NCBI RefSeq assembly: GCF_949987535.1
Contig: NC_080073.1
Span: 94,217,344-94,281,343, forward strand
Direction of reading: 5' to 3'
Origin: Balaenoptera acutorostrata
Taxonomy: Eukaryota > Chordata > Mammalia > Artiodactyla > Balaenopteridae
Length of the DNA stretch: 64,000 bases
The position numbers and the translations under genes are program-made. The notes beneath the pieces were generated by a model. It made no database searches, was not told the DNA's origin, and was given only the letters and a program-made list of their open reading frames with translations. Below are positions 55,583 to 64,000 of this stretch, piece by piece (the stretch's first letter is position 1; the number at the start of each line of letters is the position of its first letter).

Positions 55583-55853
55583 CCTCTCCCCCTCTCCCCC
55601 TCTCTCTCCCTCTCTCTCTCTCCCTCTCTCTCCCTCCCCCACCTCCCTGGGAATTCACAGAAGAAAGGACATGTGAGGACACAATGAGAAGGGGCCCATC
55701 TATAAGCCAGAAGGGTGGCTCTCACCAGAGATCAAATTGTCTGGTACCTTGATCTCAGACTTCCCAGCTTCCAGAACTGTGAGAAGTAAATTTCTGTTGT
55801 TTGAGCCACCCATTCTGTAGTATTTTGTTATGGTGGCCCCAACAGATGGATAC
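55330..55853 (+). mobile_element. MLT1 LTR with large (TC)n expansion
   Basis: Starts TGCTATGGACTGAATTGTATCC; 'aatgtgactgtatttggaaatagggtttttaag', 'ggtcacaagggtggggccctaatccaataggactggtgg', then the TC expansion, then 'atgtgaggacacaatgagaagg', 'cttgatctcagacttcccagcttccagaactgtgagaagtaaatttctgttgtttgagccaccc' and 'gtattttgttatggtgg'. This is an ERVL-MaLR LTR. The TC block replaces part of the middle. Confidence 0.88.
55501..55637. repeat. (TC)n/(CCCTCT)n microsatellite
   Basis: About 135 pyrimidine-only bases (apart from one G) inside the MLT1 LTR: CCCT units, TC units (55526-55580) and CCCTCTCC units. Arg/Glu/Gly-rich minus-strand frames here are artefacts. Confidence 0.95.
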
Positions 55854-56555
55854 ATAGGTTATTGATAAAAGCCACATTATGAATTTTTCCCATGACACTG
55901 TCTCATAGCTATCCATCCCACACCATCTGGACATACTTTGTGGGTATGATGGTTTCTCATCATTAGTCAGCATCTCAAGTAACAGACCTAAATTGAATTG
56001 TCATAGGACCAAAACGAGGTGCCAGCACCATACAAGGTCACAGAAAGGCAGGTGATCATTCATTAGCAGTTCTCAGGACCCGGTTCTGTTCCTCAGACAA
56101 GGGCAGATTTACTGTGATGCTCACAAAGCTTTAGTTTCAGGGCACCACACCTGCATGGGCTCCTTCCTCAGCCCTGAACCAGATTCTGTATTTGTATATT
56201 AAAAAAATTTTTGAATTAGAGCCCCCCTCCCAAGTTACACATGCCTCATACCCCCATGTCTCACACCTGCATATGATAGGTATTTATTATGCAGGCCTCA
56301 TGCAAGGCACTGAGAATAGAACAGGGACCAAAACGAGGCCATCACAGCACAGGTGAATGAGTTTCAGAGTAAATGGATTGATTTAGGTGAAAACAATCAA
56401 AATATGTAATAGTAGAGACGGGAGAAGAGTTTATGACCACTTTACAAGGACTCAGTAGATGCAGCCTGGATCTAGTTTGCCCCTTCCTGGCCCCAAAGAT
56501 GGTGCCCACTTTTCAGCTGGAGGAGAACATGTTTATGGAGAGCCTGCTGTGTGCC
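55854..56555. other. Unassigned; possible ancient repeat 56270-56400
   Basis: 'ataggtatttattatgcaggcctcatgcaaggcactgagaatagaacagggaccaaaacgagg' resembles the ancient family noted at 835-990. The rest shows nothing. Confidence 0.4.
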
Positions 56556-56650
56556 AGGTAAAGTACCCAGTATTTGAGAAGTTAAATAACCCGCCCCACA
56601 GTGGAGCTCACTTTATATTCAGGCCCACCTGACTCTAAAGCATACGAAGC
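56556..56650 (-). mobile_element. MIR-like fragment, minus strand
   Basis: 'tgagaagttaaataacccgccccacagtggagctc' and 'caggcccacctgactctaaagc' follow the reversed MIR order. Confidence 0.5.
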
Positions 56651-59600
56651 TTCCAGTTTGCCAAACCTTCTACTGATACCTCCCCCAACCCCCAGCTGAG
56701 GCTGGGCTGAGAGTAAGGGAGGAGATGATGGAGAAAGAGGGGGGACAGGGAATTCAAGCCTTCCCAATGATCATTGCACAATTCTCCAAATGGCATTCTT
56801 TTCACATTGCTTTTACTCACAAAGGGCCCAACTGCCTAGTGCCATGCGTGGTGGCAGCAAATGAGCACAAGCTTCAGGCATCACCATGCCTTTGAGTGCT
56901 GAGTTCAGAGCTTTTTCTACTCTTGCTAGGGCTTTGAGCTCTGTACAATTTGGGTTTTTAAATTCACGACCCCCCTGCCTATTGATTCAGACTTTGGACA
57001 TCTAATTCTATGAGAAAAGGAAATCATTCAAATTTTGAAAATGTTGGCACTGAATTAATCATGCTTGACTCTAAAATCTTCATCCTGCGTAGCCCTTAGG
57101 TAAGCTCCTTGATGGAGGTTTCCCTGTGCAGACAGAAAAAAAAAAAAAGTGTCAAATGATGGTAAACCACTCTCTCCTTTGGCTGTGAGTATAACAAGAA
57201 GTACTAGTATGGCATGTAGTTTTTCTCCTTTTATCTTAAAAGACCAACCAGAAATCCAATGTGAAAAAAGCTAATGTGATACTAAGTTTGCAAATTTAAA
57301 CTAAGAGTTCTGCAGTCAAGACATGTAAAAGTTTCCATAGCAACATTAGCTCTCATCTTTAGGATTTTCATTTCTATTAAAGCCATTAAAATCATACTTT
57401 TATATATACAAGGGTATATACACGATGTGATCGGGTTTAGGGTTGAGGTTTATTTTCCATATTTTAATTATAAATGATTCCTGGTACGGCTTTGTATGCC
57501 CATTTCGTAAATGGACCTTTTGTAAATGGATAGTACTAAGCAGCTGGTTGATTTCTTTTGCTCTTCCCCCAGTTTTTTCCCCTTTTATATTCCATTCCCT
57601 CAATACCCTGGATGCTGAAAGGAGGGAAGATAACAGGACCAGACTGCTGTAGACCTCACAAGGGACCCACCTACCTATCATTGTGGTGCCACTTCCATGC
57701 ATAACGCAAAACAACTTCCTTAGCGAGGCAAGATGGGGAAGGGCAGGGGCTAAGCACACATTCTCCCTGATTGGCACAGACTGACCTACTCACATAGGCT
57801 GCCCCCCACAGTGGGCTTCCTTATTATTCCTAAAGCTAGAAAGGAAGCTGGCTTTGCCAGCGGCCACAGAGTCCGCCAATTCCCAGAGGGGTGAAAATGT
57901 CTCTTCAAACTAAGTCTGAGCAGAGAATCTAGTAAAATCCTATGTCAGCTGGAAAGGGTAGTTGTACTCAATATTTCATGAGCTGTCCATAGAAAATCAG
58001 ACATGTAATGAACATTTCCTTGAGAAAAAAAAAACCCTAATAATTGATTCTTGCTTGCAACGTGGATGGTGTTTATTTTTCCAAAAATGAGTGAAGCAGA
58101 TGGGGATGGCAAGGATGCCGGAAGATTCCCGTGAGTTCTCCTAATAGCAAACAGTGTTGGAGAGTTGGGGACATCTGGAGTGAACATGGGGGAGGGAAAG
58201 AAAACATTTCTTCAATGCACTTTTCAGCTGAAATAGTATCACAGTGTCATAGACTTGCAGAAACCCTGAATGAAATAGACAAATGAATGTGGCAGAAGGC
58301 TTAAAGTGAAACCAGCCTGCAATGATCAGAGCTATTTTTAGTTTTCTAATGAAGAAGGCAGCTGTATTCAGAAAGGCTGTCACTGGCTGCTTGTGAGACC
58401 AATTTGTTCTCTTCTGGGGTTCCAGCATTTATCACCAGTGAACCTCCCCTGGGATCCTCAGAAAGAGGCCCCAAACAGCTATTACCATGGGTTTGGGGGC
58501 TTTTTTTTTTAAAGGAATTTGGAGAAGATTCTTAAGAATTTTGGTTTATACATCTATTAGAACCAGAGAATAATAAGCTAAATAATAACCTATTCCTGTG
58601 CTCTCCTGGTACAAACCTGGTCCCATACAAATCAACTGCAAAGCCTTAAGGAGCAAAGGACAAAATTCCAGCTTACTCTTTCAATGACATAAGTGGCTAG
58701 TCTCTGTCTATTTCATTCTTTTTGGCCGGAGCTGCTAAACAAGAGGATAGAAGACAATAGACGTTTCCCAGAAACTGAACGGCAAGCACTGAAGATGACC
58801 CACTTTTAGAAACAAGAACCAGCAAGAGAGTGATTTACTGTTCTATGAAAGAGATATTGAAGGGGTTGAGGTATCATAAGTGAGAAGGTTGTTATCTGAG
58901 CTCTTGACGAAGTCTGTTTTCAGCACCAATCCTGCCATCCTCTCTGGGGGTGACAGCACCCTATGTACTCAATTCTCCCTATGTGATGACATTTACACAT
59001 CAACTATACACAGGATTCTAACACATTGGACCCCACATGTGACCTTCATTAAAACTGCTCTTATTGGGCAGTAGAGTATGTCTTCTTATTGCTAAATATT
59101 TAACTTGCTGGCAGAAATCACCCATTACGTTACTAGGAACTCGAGAAAATGCATCAGCCCTGAAAATATGGGTTATAAATCAGACCCACAGGTCTAAACC
59201 CTTCTCTGTCTCAGAGAAATGGGAAGGAGGATGGGAATCAGGGAATGGACAGAGATCCTCCCATAGGCAGTTCTAAGGTGGGGACTTAGCTCCTCATCCT
59301 GTGTACCCAGTGGCACTGTCATATGTAAAGATTCCTGCAGTCAGCCTAGGAGAAGATAACCATGGCCCCTCAGAACTGGATGGGGCTTTGGAATCATCAG
59401 CACATACGCCTAAGTTCAGTCCAGACAGAAGTGAGTTTAAAAAAATCTCTTCTAGGTAAAGAAAGAAAAAGTGGGAGGGAGATATCGAGGATGTAAGCAA
59501 ATAAACAAGCAAACAAAATCATTTATAAACACCGAATAGTAATACCCAATACTGGCCTTCCATCATTTGTGAAACAAGATGGAAGACTCCATGATATTGA

Positions 59601-59715
59601 AAGTTTCCTTCCAGTTCTTAAATTTGGACACAAGAGATGATGAACCCCCCCACCCCCCCAATCAAAGTTTTCATTTTAATGTGGAAGTCCTCTCACTTTA
59701 GGGAAATTCCTCCTC
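56651..59715. other. 3-kb repeat-poor block
   Basis: No repeat family or exon could be supported. Short A runs at 57132-57146 and 58025-58033 and a T run at 58501-58510. The frames of up to 125 codons (57400-57777 minus) show no domain. Confidence 0.4.
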
Positions 59716-59850
59716 TAGCTCAGTGGCTTCCAGCCTTGGCTACACATTAGAATCACCTGGGGAGCTTTTCAAAACTCCTAATGCCCGGGCCCAACCCCAG
59801 ACCGGTGAAGTCAGAATCTTAAAAGTGGTGGTACCCAGGCCTCCATATTT
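59716..59850. mobile_element. MER5A-like hAT transposon remnant
   Basis: 'cagtggcttccagccttggctacacattagaatcacctggggagcttttcaaaactcc', 'aatgcccgggcccaaccccagacc' and 'agtcagaatctt' match the short non-autonomous hAT-Charlie element MER5. The distal end is diverged. Confidence 0.85.
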
Positions 59851-59937
59851 GTATAGCTGCCTTCACCTGCCCAGCTTAAGTTCCTTCTTGTTTCTTCCTC
59901 ATGGATACACCTCCTAGCAGCCTCATTTAGGGTCTGG

Positions 59938-60248
59938 ACCCGCACTGTCCATTACATTGCCACTTAGCCACATGTGACCACTGAACCCAGGAAACGTGGT
60001 TTGTCCAAATTGAAATGCTTGACTGTAAAATACACACTGGGTTTCTAAGACTTAGTATGAAGAACATAAAATAGCTCATTAAAATAATTTTGTATTGATT
60101 ACATATTGAAATGATAACATTTAGATATATTGGCTTAAATAAAATATATTATTCAAATTGTTTTTACCTATTTCCTTTTACATTGTTTAATGTGGCTACT
60201 AGGAAATTTAAAATTACTCATGCAGCTCACATATATTTCTATTGGATG
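59938..60248. mobile_element. hAT-type DNA transposon remnant
   Basis: Ends CTGTCCATTACATTGCC and ...ATTTCTATTGGATG are imperfect inverted repeats (CTGTCCAATA type). Inside: 'agccacatgtgaccactgaa', 'gtaaaatacacactggg', 'gttgattacatattgaaatgataaca-like' and 'ttgtttaatgtggctactagg'. It is a common mammalian non-autonomous hAT element; the exact name is not certain. Confidence 0.75.
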
Positions 60249-61234
60249 TATTTTAAGTTACTGTTAATTTTTCTTCTCTAACATTCTCTTCCCCACCTTG
60301 CAGAGTCCCAACTCTTTTCACTTTTTCTCCTAAATTATTTTTCCAGTACAGAGGGCTTTTTTTTGCTATTCTCTGAATTTTCATGGTGGAACTTAGAGTA
60401 CGTATAATACATTTGCACTTAGAATTTGCTCAACTCATGTCCAGTGTGGGGAGCTGTTGGAAAACCTTCTAAGCCAGAAGTACCTCCTCCAATTCCATTA
60501 GATCATTACAAACATTCCTTTGGGTTAAAGTACTAGTTCCCCAAAAGCCTTCACCAAATGTTCTCATAAGAATTTAATCCACTAACATTCATCATATTTG
60601 CAAAGAATAGCAGACTGAGGGAAAGAGATACAGAACAGGCAGCTTTTCCCATAAGAGTGTACAGATCAGAAGGGGCCTATCTGGGGTGGGAGTAGTGAGG
60701 GTGAGTAAGAATAAAACTGATTGGAGTCCTGACGAATAGGCAGGAAGATGTGGATCTAGAGTTTCCCTCAGGAAGCTAGAGAAAGTGGGAAAGTACTCAA
60801 GGAAGATTTTGTCCACTGAACAATGATGCTGAAGGACTGTACCACTCTTCAAAATTTTTTTTTTTGTTTCAGTCTTTAGAAACCAGTAAAATAGGAGGTG
60901 ATTATTCATTTTGCCAGATAAAGATTTGCTATCTTTTGCCCTTAAATAGCAACTGCCCAGACATATTTTTGAAAAGATTCTATTTACAAAAATTCTACTT
61001 AACCACATCCACAGCATAGTAGGAAGCACCTTGGATCCCAGAAAGGGTCAGCAAATTGTGGAAAAGTAATGACAGGATTGCTTTGTGAGCCACTCTCATC
61101 TCTCTCCACTCATCTGCATGCGTCTCAGAATTGTGCTTAGTTTCTCACCACTTGGTGAGCACCAGCCACATCCTCAGTGGTCTCAATATCCACCTCTCAG
61201 GCCACTTCTTCCCTCAGCCCTGGGCACTTGGCAG
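60249..61234. other. Unassigned sequence
   Basis: Contains the longest open frame of the window (145 codons, minus, 60592-61029), which has no recognisable domain, no start context of note and no coding-like bias that I can see. Not called as a gene. Confidence 0.45.
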
Positions 61235-61249
61235 GGTTTCGTTTGTTTC

Positions 61250-61938
61250 TTTTTTTTTCCAACTGAAGTACAGTTGGCTTACAATATTGTGTTAGTTTTA
61301 GATGTACAGCAAAGTGATTCAGTTATGCATATGCATATGTATATATATATATTTTCAATTCTTTTCCATTATAATTTATTATAAGATATTGAATATAGTT
61401 CCTTATGTTCTACAGTAAATCCTTTTTGTTTATCTATTTTCTACGTGGTAGTTAATCCCATACTCCCAATTTATCCCTCCCTGCCCTTCCTCTTTGGTAA
61501 CTGTAAGTTTGTTTTCTATGTTTATGAGTCTGTTTTGTAAATAAGTTCATTTGTACTATTTTTTAGATTCTGCATATAAGTGATATCTTATAATATTTGT
61601 CTTTCTCTTTCTGACTTACTTCACTCCATATGATAATCTCTAGGTCCATCCAGGTTGCTGCAAATGGCATTATTTCATTCTTTTTTATGGCTGAATAGTG
61701 TTCCATTATGTGTGTGTATATATACTGCATCTTCTTTATCTATTCATCTGTTGATGGGCACTTAGGTTGCTTCCATGTCTTGGCTATTGTGAATAATGCT
61801 GCTGTGAACATTGGGGGTGCATGTACCTTTTTGAATTCGACTTTTGTTTTATTCAGATATATGCCCAGGAGTGGGATTGCTGGATCATGTGGTAACTCTA
61901 TTTTTAGTTTTTAAAGGAACCTCCATACTATTTTCCAT
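61250..61938 (-). mobile_element. L1 3' end with target-site duplication
   Basis: Minus-strand, 5'-truncated L1 of 689 bp: T run, 3' UTR ('gaagtacagttggcttacaatattgtg'), and ORF2 end ('ttttttatggctgaatagtgttcc', 'aggagtgggattgctggatcatgtgg'). Flanks GGTTTCGTTTGTTTC (61235-61249) and GGTTTTGTTTGTTTC (61939-61953), 14 of 15 bases equal. It is the longest of the recent tails. Confidence 0.9.
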
Positions 61939-61953
61939 GGTTTTGTTTGTTTC

Positions 61954-62625
61954 CAACATCCCCTTCAACTGACCAAGGCAAAGCTGGGGTCCACCCTGAG
62001 GGTCGTCTTCCCGGGGCGGGGGGGGGCACCAGCTGCAGGGTTCCCAAGCACTATCTCCGTTTTCTCAAGCAAGTCACCATGGAAAATGCAGAGCAGCCTA
62101 GGGTGAAACCACATGGTGGGGACAGGCCCTCAGCAAACTTAGGGCGATTCCAGCCTATGCTTCTAAGCTCTCCCCATACCCAAGAGAAGCTCCTATTGGT
62201 GGTGAGCACTCCCTCTGCAGTCAGCTCTCCCCTCTTCCACGTCCTAACCCAGCTCTGGGGGTGGGTGTGCCCCCCTAACCTGAGGTCCATCCACTCATTT
62301 CACATATAGCATCTGAAGCCCCCCCATTCTCACTTAACACTTTATATTCTCTTTGAAACCCCTTCCAAGGAACGGACTTTCTCTGACCCCGCACAGCACA
62401 CTGCTGGGAGAGAATAACTCTGTCTCTTGTACGTACTTGCTGTTGTTCCTATATAAATAAATCAACCTTGTATTGCCAAGCACTCATGATTAGGAACATG
62501 CAAGCCCAGGTCCCACGAAAATGGAGGACCTGCTAACCCCAACCAGGGCCTAGAGTTCAACTGCACCTTCCCACCCTGATAAACCACTATATCTGGCACA
62601 TGTTTCTATTTTTGCACCCATCACA
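61954..62625. other. GC-richer single-copy sequence
   Basis: 61980-62290 is GC-rich with a G9-like run at about 62018-62027. Overlapping 120- and 79-codon frames on opposite strands show no domain. AATAAATAAATCAA at about 62454-62465 resembles poly(A) signals but without a supported gene it carries little weight. Confidence 0.4.
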
Positions 62626-62629
62626 CTGA

Positions 62630-62780
62630 ACTGGGCTTCCTATTGCAAGCCTATCTCCCCTCCTACTCCTTGAGGGAAGGGAATATGTCTCATTTCTCTC
62701 CTTGTCTTTAAATCTAGGATAGTGCTACTCACATAGCACATCAATAAATGTTTGGCAAATAGGTGAATGAATTAAGTATG
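62630..62780 (+). mobile_element. L2 3' tail
   Basis: 'tactccttgagggaagggaatatgtctcatttctctccttgtctttaaatctaggatagtgctactcacatagcacatcaataaatgtttggcaaataggtgaatgaatt' is a clear L2 3' end. Confidence 0.75.
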
Positions 62781-63439
62781 TTAATCAGCTCTTCTCTGCA
62801 AATGGACTAAAAAAGAGATATCTCTCAGACCAGAATCAGAAATCTAGTTAGTGAGCCATTAGGAATGTGAATGTTTCAAGCAGAAATGACCTGTTTCTTA
62901 GGCTGGTCTCCGTAAGAAAGTATATTGAAGGCAAAAAAGGCCTAGCAGCTGGCCAGTGAATATTTTCAACACACAGTACAGGGCGAGGAGGAGCAATGGG
63001 GCAGGGCCGAGAGACTGGCATGCCCCCTGCACCAGGGGCACCAAGTCACGGAGAGGTGAAGGGAGGCATGGCTTAGCTTTTGGCAGGATGGCATACAGCC
63101 CAAGGAAAGACTCTCTGGGGTCAGAGGGAGGGCCTTGGACACACAGCGACCCGGATGTCAGAAGAATGGCAGGGTCCTGGGGTCATGGGGATAAGATGAA
63201 GGGTAGTGCTGAGACCAAAGTCCAGGAAGAAGGTGCTGAAGGAGACAGAGAATCATCTGGTCCAGCACTTCCTGTCTGTCAACTTGCAGGAGACACGTGG
63301 TTAGGTCTTCACACTGGTCAGAGTTCCTAGGTCACTGACCAGGGAATGACTGGATCATTTTGAAGTGGGCCAGGGAATCACTGACTCACCTCCAAGCCAA
63401 TCTCTCTTTTACTAACGCACCCATAAAAGCGTTTCCCGG
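62781..63439. other. Single-copy sequence, GC-richer right part
   Basis: A 124-codon frame (62956-63330 plus) lies here; it shows no known domain and is not called. Confidence 0.4.
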
Positions 63440-63445
63440 CACCAG

Positions 63446-63640
63446 TGGTTCCCACAGTGGGTCCCACATGTACAGCATCAGCATCCCCTCACCTGGGAAC
63501 TGGTTGTACGTGCAAATCCTTGGGTCCACCCAGACCTCCGGATCAGAAACTCTAGGGAGGCCCAGCAATCTGCTCTTTAACCAACACTCCAGGGGATGCA
63601 GGTTAGTCTTAAACACCCCCCTCAGAGATCCTATTCTAAT
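63446..63640. mobile_element. MER20-like hAT transposon remnant
   Basis: 'cagtggttcccacagtgggtcccacatgtacagcatcagcatcccctcacctgggaactgg', 'gtgcaaatccttgggtccacccagacctccggatcagaaactctagggaggcccagcaatctg' match a short hAT-Charlie element (MER20/MER3 group). Confidence 0.85.
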
Positions 63641-63689
63641 TGCCCTGAAAGCTTAGTCCCCAGATGATACTAATTCATAGCCACAGCTT

Positions 63690-63840
63690 ACGGCATCTAC
63701 GTGTTTTTTGTGCCTTGAAGCCAGTTTCTTCCTCTGACTGGGCTTGTTACCTTTTCTGTGAAATGGGGATAAACCTATCTTATTTATCTCAATGCAAGGT
63801 ACTGAATTAGATGATTTCTTGAGGTCCCTTTCATCTCTAG
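63690..63840 (+). mobile_element. MIR SINE
   Basis: 'agtttcttcctctgactgggcttgttaccttttctgtgaaatggggataa' and 'aggtactgaattagatgatttcttgaggtccctttcatctctag' follow MIR order. Confidence 0.65.
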
Positions 63841-64000
63841 AGAAAATGAGTCCTTGAAACAGAAAAAAAAAGAGAGAGAGAGAAAAGGAAAGAATCAGAA
63901 GAGGCTGGTGTGATGAAGAGCCAGCTAGCTAATGCTCCAAAAGACAAAGTAAGGCTTCTAGAGGTGGCTGTGGAATATTTTTAGCAGAATCAAATATGTG
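63841..64000. other. Window end, A/GA-rich then unassigned
   Basis: A run and GA repeat at 63863-63884; nothing else recognised. Confidence 0.5.

Noticed and set aside
55433..55725. Glu/Arg/Gly-rich minus-strand frames
   Set aside because: They translate the polypyrimidine tract in MLT1.
60592..61029. 145-codon open frame on the minus strand, the longest in the window
   Set aside because: No recognisable domain, ordinary composition, no supporting splice or promoter context. Such length is expected by chance in 64 kb.
62956..63330. 124-codon plus-strand frame in GC-richer DNA
   Set aside because: No domain recognised; hydrophilic low-complexity composition; no evidence for an exon.
1..64000. 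A new multi-gene biological system
   Set aside because: No clustered coding genes exist here; the content is mammalian non-coding DNA dominated by known classes of transposable elements.

Overview
The window looks like non-coding DNA from a placental mammal, most likely a cetacean or close relative (Whippomorpha). Five copies of a tRNA-derived SINE of the CHR type lie in it, with RNA polymerase III A- and B-box motifs and an (AATAA)n-type tail. I saw no Bov-tA or BovB (ruminant), PRE-1 (pig) or Alu sequence. L1 3' ends of the cetartiodactyl kind are abundant, along with older mammalian repeats (MIR, L2, MLT1, MER5/MER20-like hAT elements). The clade is an inference from repeat content only.

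No protein-coding gene, exon, tRNA, rRNA or CRISPR array could be supported. All open frames are 145 codons or shorter. Those I recognise belong to repeats: L1 ORF2 at 9298-9615, retroviral gag at 7484-7708, and frames inside SINEs and microsatellites. The window is therefore intergenic or deep-intronic sequence. If intronic, the excess of L1 on the minus strand (11 of 14 pieces) would weakly favour a host gene on the plus strand.

Layout. 1-4200: old repeats, including an LTR-like element (1500-1964) inserted into an older repeat (1180-2145), and a 150-bp AT-rich tract. 4222-7985: the 5' end of a decayed gammaretrovirus-like (class I) endogenous retrovirus, with LTR, leader carrying an 80-bp tandem repeat, and broken gag remnants in two blocks about 2 kb apart; a 124-bp L1 tail with a 10-bp target-site duplication sits in the second block. 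7986-8102: MLT1 tail. 9290-12060: 5' half of an old L1 on the minus strand. 12683-13215: L1 tail with an 11-bp duplication. 14690-24480: single-copy DNA with scattered MIR, L2, LTR-like and MLT1 copies and CA repeats. 24480-28500: LTR-like element cut by an L1, other old repeats, and the first SINE. 31265-48163: most of the SINEs and young L1 tails, many with clear target-site duplications, separated by repeat-poor stretches that are candidates for conserved non-coding DNA. 49440-64000: older L1, L2, MIR, MLT1 and hAT remnants plus one young L1 tail at 61250-61938.

Nothing here forms an operon, a defence system or any other multi-gene system. The main interest is the history of nested insertions, the split retroviral gag remnant with an acceptor-like boundary, and several local duplications.
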